Source of the DNA: Diplocarpon mali
Lineage: Eukaryota; Ascomycota; Leotiomycetes; Helotiales; Drepanopezizaceae
NCBI GenBank assembly: GCA_024741835.1
Contig: JAENRP010000018.1
Location: forward strand, 168,559-232,558
DNA: 64,000 nucleotides
Reading direction: 5' to 3'
Part shown: positions 50,193 through 61,600 of the stretch, in pieces
Layout of the letters: each line of letters starts with the position of its first letter
How positions within the stretch are numbered: the stretch's first letter is position 1
The notes under the pieces: model-generated
Database searches by the model: none
What the model was told of the DNA's origin: nothing
The model's input: the letters and a program-made list of their open reading frames with translations, nothing else
Made by a program: the position numbers and the translations under genes

Positions 50193-51530
50193 ACCCTATG
50201 AGAGAACCGCAGCGAGAGCAGAGAGCACCATCCTCACCTATGACCTGCTCGCTGTCCTGCGTTCGGATTCCGCAGTATTTACGGGATTCAAGATGATATC
50301 TCCGAAGCAGCAACGGCTCTTGCTCACTGTAAGTCAAGATGGAACAGTAACTCCCACTCTAGTGCCGTACGTGGGAGAGGTGTAAGTATAAGTGGCTAGC
50401 CGGGGCGATGTGTCTAGGTAAGGAGCTGCTGTACGTGCGAGTGCAATGGAGATGGATTGGGAGAGGATGGAGGGAAGAATGTTAGGACTTTAGAAGGAGT
50501 GAGGAGAGGGGGGGAGGGAGGGAGAAGAGGATGTTGGTATGGAACTGGTACCTGGGACTCTCATCCCGTGAAATAAGCTTGTGATGGTGGGTGTCATAGC
50601 AGTTGGTGGGAGAACTTTCCGAGTAGAGGTGGTTTTTGGATCGCGACAATGATACATGCGATCAGCTACCCCGCGGAAAATCCATCCCTACCTCCTTCGA
50701 GAGAAACAGAAATCTCAACAGAAGTTAGATATTTCCCACCATAACGAGTCACCAGTTCAGAACCGCACGCCAAAGTAGCATATGTGCGACGAAGAGATCT
50801 ATATCCGAATACGCACTCACTCGAGTTTCGTTAATCCGCACGACTCCATGACTGTGAGCCATCTGCCAAGGGAGATATCCTCGACGGGATGACAGCGAGA
50901 TCTACCCGCCCTCCGCGGCGTGAATAATAATGCACAGGGCGAAGCGCATCAATGAAACCCGTTGGCTTTCGATAGACATTAGTAGGGCTAGGCCGCTTTC
51001 GATGACCACTGGGCTATGTATATCTGCGCCTTTTAACTTGAAGCATGAACAACATAAAAGAAACGCACCGTGCTTTAAAAAGGAAGGCCCAGCAGTGCGG
51101 TCACCGCGATCCTTGGTCGCTGAATATATGGCCTCGGCGCTTTGGCCGAGGACTCTCCGGCAAGTCAAGACTGAACTTATCATGGCCTGATTTTTACTCT
51201 TTCAGTACCTCGGACGTTGTGCTACTCTGTACCAGAGGTGGAGAAAGTGGAAGCTTGTCCCGAGCGTGTGGTATTTATGGGACGAGGGGGAAGACCTTTG
51301 CGATGGAGATGAAACACAGAACTGGGTTACCTGAACATTGCTCGCCTGGAGCTTCCTGCTCGTAGTTCGTCTAGCCTTTTGACGCCCGCCAAGGGGGTAA
51401 CGGCGAGTTTGAGTTGCGGCTATTTTTAGGAGGCTTGATGCATACCTCCGTGTGCGGCACGGTAGAGAGTATCGACGACATTCCTCTCTGGGCTCCAGAG
51501 ATGTGGAATGCTGGTGGCATTGTCGGAGGA

Positions 51531-51603
51531 GGGGAGAAAAACACACACCCACAGCCAGAGAGAGAGGCATCACGCAGAGAGAGGGATGGAGAGAGAGAGA
51601 GAG
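51531..51603. repeat. CA- and GA-rich interrupted microsatellites
   Basis: A short CA-rich run followed by three GA blocks separated by unique bases. Purine-rich on the plus strand. Confidence 0.7.
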
Positions 51604-52249
51604 CAGAAAGCCTCTGTTGTTTGAACGTGGGTAGGTGATCTGCAATTTTCTCCCGAGCCGCACGGACGGAATCTACCATCAAAAAGTCAGATGGGAGTCT
51701 CTCAGTAAAAGTAAAGCGCATGGAGACAGCGTCTTCGGCAGAGGGTGTCGGATCTTCGTTGGATAGCAGTTTTCCCTCTCGTTCTATCTACAAGCGACAA
51801 GGCCCCCGCGTTGCGTGAACTGAAGATGTTTGATGGCAAGAATGCTCTGGCCTGCGACACCTTGACGACGATCAGTCTTGTGCGAGACCCTTCGTGGTGG
51901 GGCCGGGACGGTAGAGAGTGATTGAAGCGTACGGGCTGCTCGGAGGACCTGATCTCGACATTGGGGCGGCCCGACGGGATCGATGAGGCGGATCGGTTCT
52001 GGAGCATGACTGGGGGATTTCAGACGCCACCCGCTAGCAAGCGTTGTTCAATGTTTCTTGGGCGACGGAGATGTTGCTGCTTCTGTCCAGCGTGTTTCCA
52101 TTCTGCAAAGCTTGTGGTGAGGTGTGACTCGGGTCCTGCTTCAGGTAGAGCAGACGTGGTGTAGCAAACTGTGTAGATGTTAGAACCGAGAAGTACTTAT
52201 AGATACCTCCGACGCAAACGCCTAGCCGCCCATGTCGGGTTCTACTGTG

Positions 52250-52313
52250 AGGCGGGGCGGGGCGGGGCGGAGCGGAGGGGGAGGGGGAGGTCGGAGCGGA
52301 GGCGGAAGCGGAG
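52250..52313. repeat. G-rich array (GGCGGG / GGAGGG units)
   Basis: Repeated GGCGGG units pass into GGGGGA units and GGAGCGGA, with many GGG or GGGG runs on the plus strand. It fits the simple G-quadruplex pattern. Confidence 0.75.
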
Positions 52314-53439
52314 CTGTCTCTCAGTTTGGTAAGGTGTACTTTACCCCTATGTAGGAACATGATGTCGTGCCGTACTGTCCAGGGTAAGCGCAGGCCATGA
52401 TTGGCTGCAGGCTTAGACGTTCCTGGCTAAGGAGGCTTGGCACCCAGCTGATGGGTAGATACCTGAGGCAGAAAAGAGTGCAGGTACCAGACCGGGTCAG
52501 GCCACGACGCATGTGCGTGCACTTCGTAACAGTACTCTTCCGCATCTGTGAGTACTCTACCCGACGCCGCATCGGCCATCTGCCCGTCTGCCTGTGCCCC
52601 GGCGCGTCTCGTTCATCGACAGGCGGAGTCCAAAACAGATTCCCTCAGGAAGTTGAATCGAAGGATGATGCGCGTGAGGCGCTGACCTGCTGCGTCTCCA
52701 TCCCCCTCCGCCATCCGCCCCCCGCGCCCCCAGCACCGGACGGTGCGCAGAGCGGTCGAGCGGAAAGCGAAAAAGCATGGCGAAGGGGCGAGAAGGGGGG
52801 GGGAAGGGGGAAGGGTGATGCGATCGATGCTGGATGCTGGGGATCGATCTATTTTGGTTCGGCTTGGCGGCAAAAACCATGGAAACTAAACTCTACTCGT
52901 ACTCGAGCCGGACTGCTCTCCCCGGATGCATTCTTGTCCCGCAGAGTTGCGATTGGCCGACTGGAACGAGCGGGTTTTCCTCGAAGAGTCAGCATCGGAA
53001 TCAGAATCTACTCGTACTGGACTTCGCAACCAAGTCCCTGACCCAAGGTATTCACTCCACGACACGGTAGACAAGGTTCTGGGCCTCCTGGAACGCTCTC
53101 AGGAGTTCTCAGCCTCAACTACCGGTGCCTGGAGACTGTACAGAGTAGACAGGCTTGTACGAAGTCCCTACATCGTAGTACTGTACTCCTGACAGAGCAC
53201 ATTCCTCTCTGACCTGGCCTTGTCCACGGGGGAGAACCACAACAGCCCTCCCGAGACGTGATGTTTGGACGAAGGATGGCAAGACAATCATACTTGGAGT
53301 ACAGCAGTAAATCCCTCCCTGTTGCACTTCTTTGCAGGGTTCGGCCGGCTGCTTGCATACCGTACCATACTCTACGCCTCCTTGCACAGGACACCACACC
53401 GTACTCGTACTGTGTCGGCATTGCCATCTTCTTACAGAG

Positions 53440-53489
53440 GAGCGAGCGAGCGAGAGAGAGAGAGAGAGAGCGCGCGCGCGCGCGCGCGC
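53440..53489. repeat. Compound (GCGA)n-(GA)n-(CG)n microsatellite
   Basis: GCGA units, then about ten GA units (53451-53470), then about ten CG units (53470-53489). An alternating CG run of this length is a classic Z-DNA-forming sequence; the GA part could form triplex DNA. Confidence 0.9.
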
Positions 53490-53760
53490 TGAGGAGAGCG
53501 GCAGCAGCAAAGCAGCAAAGCAGCACCCACAAATGAGGGGTACGAGGAGAGGAGCCCAACGATCTAGCGGTTCTGCTGTACCCGCACGCAGCCTTTTGAA
53601 AGCTTAAAGAGTTGGGATGACAGCCCTCCTGGCGGTTGTCCAATCTACAGCGAGTCACAGTACAGCTGCGCTACCAGCAATGGTTGGGATGATCAGTCGT
53701 CCAGCCGCCGGTCTGCAGACGACAGGAGCTTCTCTTTTTTCGTTCTTCTTCTTCGGCTCA

Positions 53761-53820
53761 CAGATCCAGATCCAGATCCAGGTTCCAGGTCCGGGTCCGG
53801 GTCCGGGTCCAGGTCCCAGG
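53761..53820. repeat. Evolving hexamer array (CAGATC to GGTCCG)
   Basis: Three copies of a CAGATC-type hexamer pass through CAGGTT/CAGGTC into three GGTCCG-type hexamers, keeping period six throughout. Read in one plus frame it would give Gln-Ile then Gly-Pro dipeptides, but I see no gene around it. Confidence 0.85.
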
Positions 53821-54591
53821 GGGTATAGACGTGGCCGCCATGTCGGCCAGGATGATGAAGCTCGCTATGGGTGCCTATCAGTGTCGGCTAGAGTGTCATG
53901 GGCCTCGCTACTCCCTACGGAGTACACGCACAACAAGGGTACCTACCGACTGACCAGAGAAGATGACGGGAGTAGTTGGCAGTTAGAACAGGGGAATCCT
54001 CTTTGCCATACTATGCAGAAGGCGAGCGAGCGAGAGAGACAGAGAAGAGGAGGGAGGAAGGATAAGATATGAGCATGAGCACGGTGGTAGCGGGAAGGGA
54101 AGAGAGAGGTATCGGGAGGTGGACTGGTAAGGATCTTGTTAGATGTAGGGCATGTGCAGTGCAGTAAACACGAGCTGTTGAGGCTGGGTCAGCGAGAATA
54201 TCAAACAGAGGAAGAGGGCAGATACTCTTCCAAAGTCGTAGGCAAGGTGCCCAAGATAGGTATGTGGAGACTACTATGGGTATCGTCTCAATCCGATGAG
54301 AACTGCATGCTCTACCAACGGACAGCCGGTTTCTGGGTGGGGAGAGGTATCACTCAGAGTAAGATGCCCGAATCCCTCCGTCGGGACATCACTCAGAGCC
54401 AGAGAGACCAGGAGAGAGATGTCGTGCTAATCCGTGTCAGATATTCTCGTCACGCAGTACCCGTAGCCAGGGTACCTCATAGGAGAAGTACCACACAGTA
54501 TCGGACTCCGTTCAGGACATTCCAGCTCTGCTGTGCTATGGAAATCTATCTATCTACCTCCGTACGTCCGGACCAGACCTGAGTAAGTTGA

Positions 54592-54693
54592 CAGAGGAAA
54601 TCTTTGTCACCGCCTTGTTTCTGCCGCCAACCGGTGGTTTGACGTGGGCAGAATTAGAGTTAGGAGGAAGGCGGTGACCAAAGATTTCCCCTG
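54592..54693. repeat. Nested imperfect inverted repeat (about 102-nt hairpin)
   Basis: Left arm 54592-54616 (25 nt) and right arm 54668-54693 (26 nt) are reverse complements with one mismatch (54595 against 54690) and one extra base in the right arm. Inside the loop a second pair, TTCTGCC at 54619-54625 and GGCAGAA at 54647-54653, is perfect. Inside that, AACC at 54629-54632 pairs with GGTT at 54636-54639 around a GGT loop. All three are nested around nearly the same centre, giving one long interrupted hairpin. It lies about 720 bp upstream of the homeobox start codon. Confidence 0.9.
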
Positions 54694-55277
54694 ATACCTC
54701 ACGGTCACTCGTACTGTACTGCGTTAATGCATTGCTCGATGCGAGCGGAACAGGAGCTACGAGTAACCCTACCCACCCGACCTCACCTAAGTACCCATCA
54801 AAACCCCGGTCTGTCTCCAGACAGCCCAGTCCGAGCACAGACCATCTTGGCGGCCCCTTCTCACCNCCCTGAACATAACTCCTGTCTGTCCATCTTTCCA
54901 TGCACGCTATTATCCTCTACTTCTCTTCGTTCTTCTTCCGTTCTCGCTCTTCAGCAACACCACGACTCTCTCTCATCGTCCCCTCCCACAGTCTTCCTTT
55001 CTTTCATAGTCTTCCGGCTACAAACGGAATTACAGTCCTTACACACCTCAACTCCTTCCAAGTCCTCCCCGTCCTGTCCCTATACTTTACGACTTGCAGA
55101 CTTTCCATCAATCTGATCCACCATCCGCTCGATTGCAACAACCTGCCTTTCTCACGTTCCTGCTAGATACAGCGAAGCATTTCACCACACTTGCACAGAC
55201 GTATTTTTGTTCCCAGCGATTTGATACCACACAACCCTACTCGCGATCCGCGTACCACCGACTCGTCTAGTCCTTGC

Positions 55278-55286
55278 ATACACACG

Positions 55287-55324
<38 letters not shown>
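55278..55324. repeat. Compound (CA)n-(GA)n microsatellite
   Basis: A CA run (about 55278-55299) directly joined to a GA run of about thirteen units (55298-55324). It sits about 90 bp upstream of the homeobox start codon, so probably in the 5' UTR. Confidence 0.9.
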
Positions 55325-55328
<4 letters not shown>

Positions 55329-55411
55329 TACGGGGAGGAAAATCTGAGAGGCATAGATCGAATTCACCACAAATACAAGGAGCCAGCGTGGTCAGCAATA
55401 CGCGACCGGCG

Positions 55412-57335
55412 ATGGATCCAGTTCCAGAATCATACAGAGCCGTATCCGAGGTGTCGCATGAAGACACGCCGTTGATCAAGATGTCATCAACACCCAGCCC
55501 GACTGCGTCCAACTCGGCCAGCAGCACCTCAGCGCCCAGAAGACCACCCCGGAAAAGCACCTTGACTCAGCAACAGAAGAACCAGAAACGTCAAAGGGCC
55601 ACGCAGGACCAACTTGTTACATTAGAGATGGAATTCAACAAGAATCCTACACCAACCGCCACCGTCAGAGAGAGAATCGCGGAAGATATCAACATGACGG
55701 AACGTTCGGTGCAGATTTGGTTCCAGAACAGGTAAGTTTCCTGCGAATATTTGCCCACCACACAGGAACCAACCACATATCAGACGCGCGAAGATAAAGT
55801 TGTTGGCTAAAAAAAGCATCGAAACGGGCGAAGACTGTGACGCTATCCCTGAGTCGATGCGCCAATATCTCGCCATACAAGAAATGGAGTCGGGAAAGTC
55901 GCTGGGGGGAAACTTCCTTGGCCGTTCCGGCCTTACACCTTATGGCGGTGGTGGTATGATGATGGAAGGAGACCAGGGCGCGCAAGGGAAAGTTGGTACG
56001 TTGACCTGGCGTGCAATTACTACCGCACCAGCTTGTTCAGAGACTCACAAATTCGCAGTTATCCACCACCTCTCGTGTCGATCGTTGAGCATTGGATCCT
56101 GGAGACGCGTTGGTCAAAATGCGATGGACCTGATCATATTTTACTCGCCCGAAAAGGGATGCATGACTTACTATATCAACAACGATCAGGCGGGCTACAA
56201 GATTGAGTACCCGTTTGCTTATATCAAGAATATCTTCCTGGAAAATGGAGATATGGAAACCGGAAAGCCTGGTGGCTTGGTTGTTGAGCTCAACCGACCT
56301 CCAAACTTCTTTATGGACTCGTCCGGGTCAGGTGGATTCTTCCAATGTGGTGATTTCACGGAAGATCAACAAGCGTCACAGGTCATGGTCCACCAACTCG
56401 GAGGGCATCCCAAGGTCCTCAGCGGACAGCTTGCTAAGCTCGTTTCTCTGGAGTCCTTCATGACACGCCACAGCCTATTCGAGTCACAGCAAATGTCGGT
56501 GTCTGCCCCCGTATCTCCTATTGGTATGCGACCAGCATCTCAGCCTAATTACAACGCCCAGGCTCATGTTGGCATGTTCCAAGAAGGTTGGGGCGTGAAT
56601 ATGAACGGCCAAAATCCCCGAGGTCCAGGACACAAGAGGCAAAGAAGTCGATCTGTCCCCATGGCGGTCGACTTTTCCATGTTCAACAATACTATGCCTT
56701 CCTTCCTCATCCAGCAACCAGGTGAGCAGCAGCAGCAGCAACACAATCCAAACATCTTCGCACCAGTCCCACAACAGCCTAACAATTTGGGACCACTGGG
56801 ACCAACTCTGCGAATCGACACATCCTCTGGTTACGGGGTGGACTACAGACATTATCCAATGTCAGCTGCGACTACCTCACCATCCGAGTTCGCTAGCCCG
56901 GGATTCTACTCCCAAGGCCCAGATACAGGTGCTCTTCCAGCCTCGTCATATACCACCACGCCGTACACTATTCCTTACCTCTCGCCGAACCCAATCGTCG
57001 ACTCGTCATCACAAGGCGTGATCCAGCCATCGGTGTCGCCACTCTCGTTCTTGAGCCATGGTGACCCGGCAATTGTCGAACAGTCACCGCCAATGTCCAT
57101 GATGCACCGCAGTGCCTCTGCGGATATGTTTAATATGCAACATGACCACTCGAACATCTCTGAAGACGGCAGCGGGCTCAACGAGTTGTATTCCAAACAC
57201 AGTCTCAACCTGCCCATACATTCCCATTCACCAGCAGCTTTTGTCGAACAAGCTCAAGCAGACATGGACATGAGCCAGCTCGTCTCATTCGATGACACCC
57301 CAGCGAGTCTCTCCCCGGAGAACCATTCTCAATGA
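55412..57335 (+). CDS. Homeodomain transcription factor (Htf1/Hox2-Pho2-like)
   Basis: Nuclear DNA-binding regulator. Exons: 55412-55731, 55784-55995 and 56059-57335, giving 602 aa. The homeodomain spans about residues 55-115. It starts [21 protein letters not shown] and ends in the recognition helix with WFQNRRAKIK, whose first Arg codon is split by intron 1. Next is a region with [19 protein letters not shown] and an [27 protein letters not shown] core found in fungal homologues. The rest is disordered and rich in Gln, Pro and Ser ([10 protein letters not shown]) and suited to activation. The layout recalls the conidiation regulator Htf1/Hox2 and yeast Pho2; which is the true orthologue is not proved. 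The second intron is 63 nt, stop-free and a multiple of three, so retention would keep the frame and insert 21 residues. Confidence 0.9.
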
Positions 57336-58685
57336 TCAACCAGGGGCAGGTTTTCATCCAACCTTGGAGGCCACGGATGCATGGTTTCAACACGCTGGTG
57401 CCTGGCTGTGAGCGAGGTAACCGAAGAAAGGTCTTGACTTGCCGAATCTGGGATTTGTGTGGCGGGAGTGCGAACACTGGAGGCGTTCCGATGGGTGGTG
57501 TCGTACAAACGATTGGTGATATGTGTACACCGACCGCCTGCGCGCGGCGAGTCTTCGATTCGAGGCTGAACTTCGCCCCGCTCAATCATTCGTGTCCTTG
57601 CGCTCGCGATAACCTGTCCCTGCGTAATCGGTTATTTTCTTCTGTTTCTTCTTGTTTAGTGCCACGAACCTACATGACGATTTATTCTACCCTGATCATC
57701 TTGGCTGGGACAGCGATCCATTCACCCATGTTTGCTTTCAGTTTGCTAGCGTGCTCTAGGAGGTCTAGTCTCAGTTATGAGAGGTTGTTACTCCTGTTCT
57801 TGTCTCCCGCGGAGACACTAGTCTCGGGGGGAACGGAGGATAGAGATCCGGGGGTGAAGGGCGTGGTATACCATCTTGTTAACAATGCTCGAAGAGAGCA
57901 GGATCTGGAATAGTCTGATTGCTGAGTACTGATGATAACATCGGAGGCTTAATAATGGAGAAATCATTATCAACACCAACGTTTCTCGATTTGCTATATC
58001 GACTTGGTTGTGATTTGGAAGTGCTTACTTCAGTGGAAGGAGAATGCGGGACGGAGGATTCGTTGTGGTGCCCGGAAAGCTACCTTCTATTGCAATGATT
58101 GGCTTAACCCCGCCCTGTAAGCATCGAGACTTGACCTGGCGGTTCGCTTTGAGGTGACAAAACTAAGCAACAATATAAACGACTTGCCCTTTGATATGGC
58201 ACTCTCAACATCATCCTAGGTCCAGCCAGGCTCATTGGGTTTCTGTGGAGTCCCACGGCAGAGCTGACTACTGCCCCCGATCAGCATAAGGATCAGTGAC
58301 AAACCGGTACTTACGTGTTCGTATGCTGGAGGATTAGCCATGACATTCCTCACTGCCGCGCAACAATGGCCACTAGACTGCAAATACTCTTCCCGTCTCC
58401 GTCTCGACCAGAATCATCTTTGCCGTCCAAGTCTCCAGTCGTGAGGTATCCTTACACCCACCCAGTGACATCCATGTGTGAACTGTACTTACTTGGCACC
58501 TCGGCACCTCGCGAACCAAGCCTTCAAGACGGAACATTGTGAAAGCGCGACTCCGAGCTCCTCACTATTTTTACCCTATGAAGACTGGTACGGCAGTCCT
58601 GACACGGCGGGCCATCTAGCAAGGCGGTCCGGTTCAAAGCAGGATATCAGAAGGGCGGCTACGGATTCTGTGTCTCTGGGCTGCA
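57336..58685. other. Intergenic between homeobox gene and flippase
   Basis: No supportable gene. Open frames at 57332-57913 are probably 3' UTR. The promoter of the flippase gene should lie in the right half. Confidence 0.5.
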
Positions 58686-61600
58686 ATGGATGGATCCTCG
58701 GATGGACGAGATGCGGATGCGCCCCACGGGCTGCTCTCGCAGGACACGCCAACAACAGCACTCGAACGACCCGGCCCCCCAAACCTGACGACCGATCTGC
58801 AACCACAAACTGCTTCTCATCAGCCCAGTGCTGCTCCTACGAACCTGGGTAGTGTGTCTGCGAGCCCGGCGGCGAATCCGGGGTCTACGGGTGCTGGTTC
58901 TTCTTCCCTGAGGAGAGACCGGGGATATTCGCTGCGCAGATCGCTGATCGCGCGGCGTTTCCAGAATAGACCTGCGAGCAAACAAGCTGGCCTACCCATT
59001 GAGCTCCTCGAGGGCAGCTCCACAGGTTTGAGTGGCACGCGCAAGAGGGAGGAGGCTAAACAGGCTGGCAGGAGGCCCCAATCTCCCGTCGCTGTCTCTC
59101 CCGCTGGCTCTCACCAGATCGGGAACGACATCCTGTCAGCTACATACGCCTCAAACGCGAGCCGGTACACAGAGACAGAATCCCGACCCTCGAAAAGCAC
59201 GTTTACCAATCTGAACCTCCCGAACTACGATTCTTGGGCCCGGAAACGTATACCGGAGAATCAGACGCTGCAGAAAGCTAAAATATGGAAGGACAAGATC
59301 ATAGCGGTTCTCTTGCAGCAGACGCCCATCCCGCCGTCGAAGGATGGGCGCCATATCGAACTCGACGCTGCGCGGACCCGGCCTCTCCTAGACGAGAGGA
59401 CGGGGAAAGAATATATGGACAATTCGATCCGATCGTCGCGTTACACGGTGTGGAACTTCTTGCCGAAACAGCTATTTTTCCAGTTCTCGAAATTAGCAAA
59501 TGCTTATTTTCTAGTAATTTCCATTCTACAGCTCATACCGGGATTGAGCACTACGGGTAATTATACGACGATTGCGCCACTGATGGTTTTCGTGGCCATC
59601 AGTATGGGGAAGGAAGGCTACGATGACTTGAGGAGGTACAAGCTGGATAAGATTGAGAATAACCGCGAGACACTTGTCTTGCAATCGTTTCGACCGGCTC
59701 AGGAGAGTGATTCACGGGTCCTGGGAGACAAGTTGAAGTCGCTAGTGCCCTCGAAAGTACGGATGAGGGTGTTTCCATCTCCAACATCTTCAGGGGAGCA
59801 GGAAGATCGGCCTTGGAGAACGCTTAAATGGCATGCTATCAATGTGGGTGACATCATCAAGCTTCATCGCGACGATCATATTCCAGCAGATGTTGTCCTT
59901 CTCTCAGCCTCTGGTCCAAACGGCGTGGCTTACATCGAGACCATGGCCTTGGACGGCGAGACGAACCTCAAATCCAAACAAGCCCCTACTTCTCTCGCTC
60001 AACGCTGCACTTCGGAAGACGCAATCGCTGCGTGCCATGCTCATATCGTAGTCGAAGATCCGAACCTGGATCTCTATAACTTCGATGGCAGAGTGACGGT
60101 CGACGGAGAGACACTGCCACTGACTACCAATGAAGTTATTTTTCGAGGTAGCACGCTCAGGAATACCGCGCAAGCTGTTGGTATAGTGGTCAATACAGGC
60201 GAGGAGTGTAAGATCCGGATGAATGCCAACAAAAATCCGCGAACCAAAGCACCTGCTATTCAGTGAGTTACGGCTTCTTGTGGCTCAGAAAACAAGCTTT
60301 AGCGAGCTCCTGAAGGACGCTAACACGACTTACAGGGTTATGACAAACAAGATTGTCATCATGCTTGTCATTTTCGTCGTTGTTCTAGCACTCTTCTGCA
60401 CTACTGCCTACCAAGTCTGGACAAATAGAACCGAGGAGAAAGCCTGGTATCTTAAAGGCCTCCACGTCAATTTCACGCAGATCAGCATTGGATTCGTTAT
60501 TCTTTACAACACGTTGATTCCGCTTTCGTTGTATGTCAGTCTGGAGATCATTAAGATTGGACAGGTATTACTTATGGCGGACGTGGAGATGTATGATCCG
60601 GCGTCTAATACGCCTATGACTGCTAACGTAGGTGTTCCGGGTGTTTTCGTCCTAGTAGCGTATTGGTGCTTGTGTACTGACGAGACTAGACAACGACTAT
60701 CCTTGAGAATTTGGGGCAAGTGAATTATATTTTCTCTGACAAGACGGGAACTCGTACGTATTATTCATCTTTACTCTGGATATGACCAGTAGTCCTGGTG
60801 GTATGGCCTGATACGCGAAAATATCAGGTCAACCTTTACTGTGTCGTGAACCAGTGCTCATTCTAGGACAGTGACCGACAACATCATGAAGTTCCGGAAG
60901 CTCAGTGTTGCTGGCTATGCCTGGCTCCATGACTTAGACTTGCAAGAAGAGGAAGCTGCCAAACTTGAAGATGCTCAAGAAGCAGCCGCAGAAAGCAGGA
61001 AGAAGAAGAAGGACAGAGGTACCACGCAGCACTTACCTCAATCGAAATTACCCACGCGACCAGCAAACGAGCGGAAAGTGTCAGCCTTGACTAACTCCAC
61101 AGTTTACCCTGCTGGAGCTTTGCGCAATGCCAGCGCGGCAAATCTATGGAAGTCATCGGCCAGACCGTCAAAAGCACAGCCGGAGATGCGCACTGCAGAT
61201 ATGCTCAGATTCATGCAGCACAAGCCTCATAGCGTCTTCACGAAGAAGGCAAAATTTTTCCTCCTCTCGCTAGCACTCTGCCATACCTGTCTTCCAGAAG
61301 TCAAGGAGAATGGCGACATCGAATTCCAGGCCGCGTCTCCTGACGAATTGGCTCTTGTCAAAGCAGCTCAAGAACTGGGCTACCTGGTCATTGACAGGCC
61401 TTCACAGTCCATCACGCTGACCTACCCTGGCAGCCCAGACTCAGCGGAGCCAGTCACTGAATCCTACGAGATCCTTGACGTGATAGAGTTCTCTAGTAAG
61501 CGGAAACGGATGTCCATTATTGTGCGCTTTCCGAGCGGCCGCATATGCATATTCTGCAAGGGGGCTGATTCAATGATCATGCCACGGCTGAAACTCGCTC

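Larger units (their letters stand above)
49257..55411. other. 6-kb gene-free leader region of the homeobox gene
   Basis: No supportable coding region on either strand despite many GC-rich open frames. It is full of simple repeats (AGAAG, GA, CA, CG, GGTCCG units) and G-rich tracts, and contains one nested inverted repeat at 54592-54693. A single N is at 54866. Long, repeat-rich upstream regions are usual for developmental transcription factors in filamentous fungi, so this probably holds the promoter and a long 5' UTR; transcript ends are not visible. Confidence 0.6.

Noticed and set aside
52397..53041. 214-aa plus-strand frame in the homeobox leader
   Set aside because: Low-complexity, crosses G-rich tracts, no domain, and opposite-strand frames are equally open.
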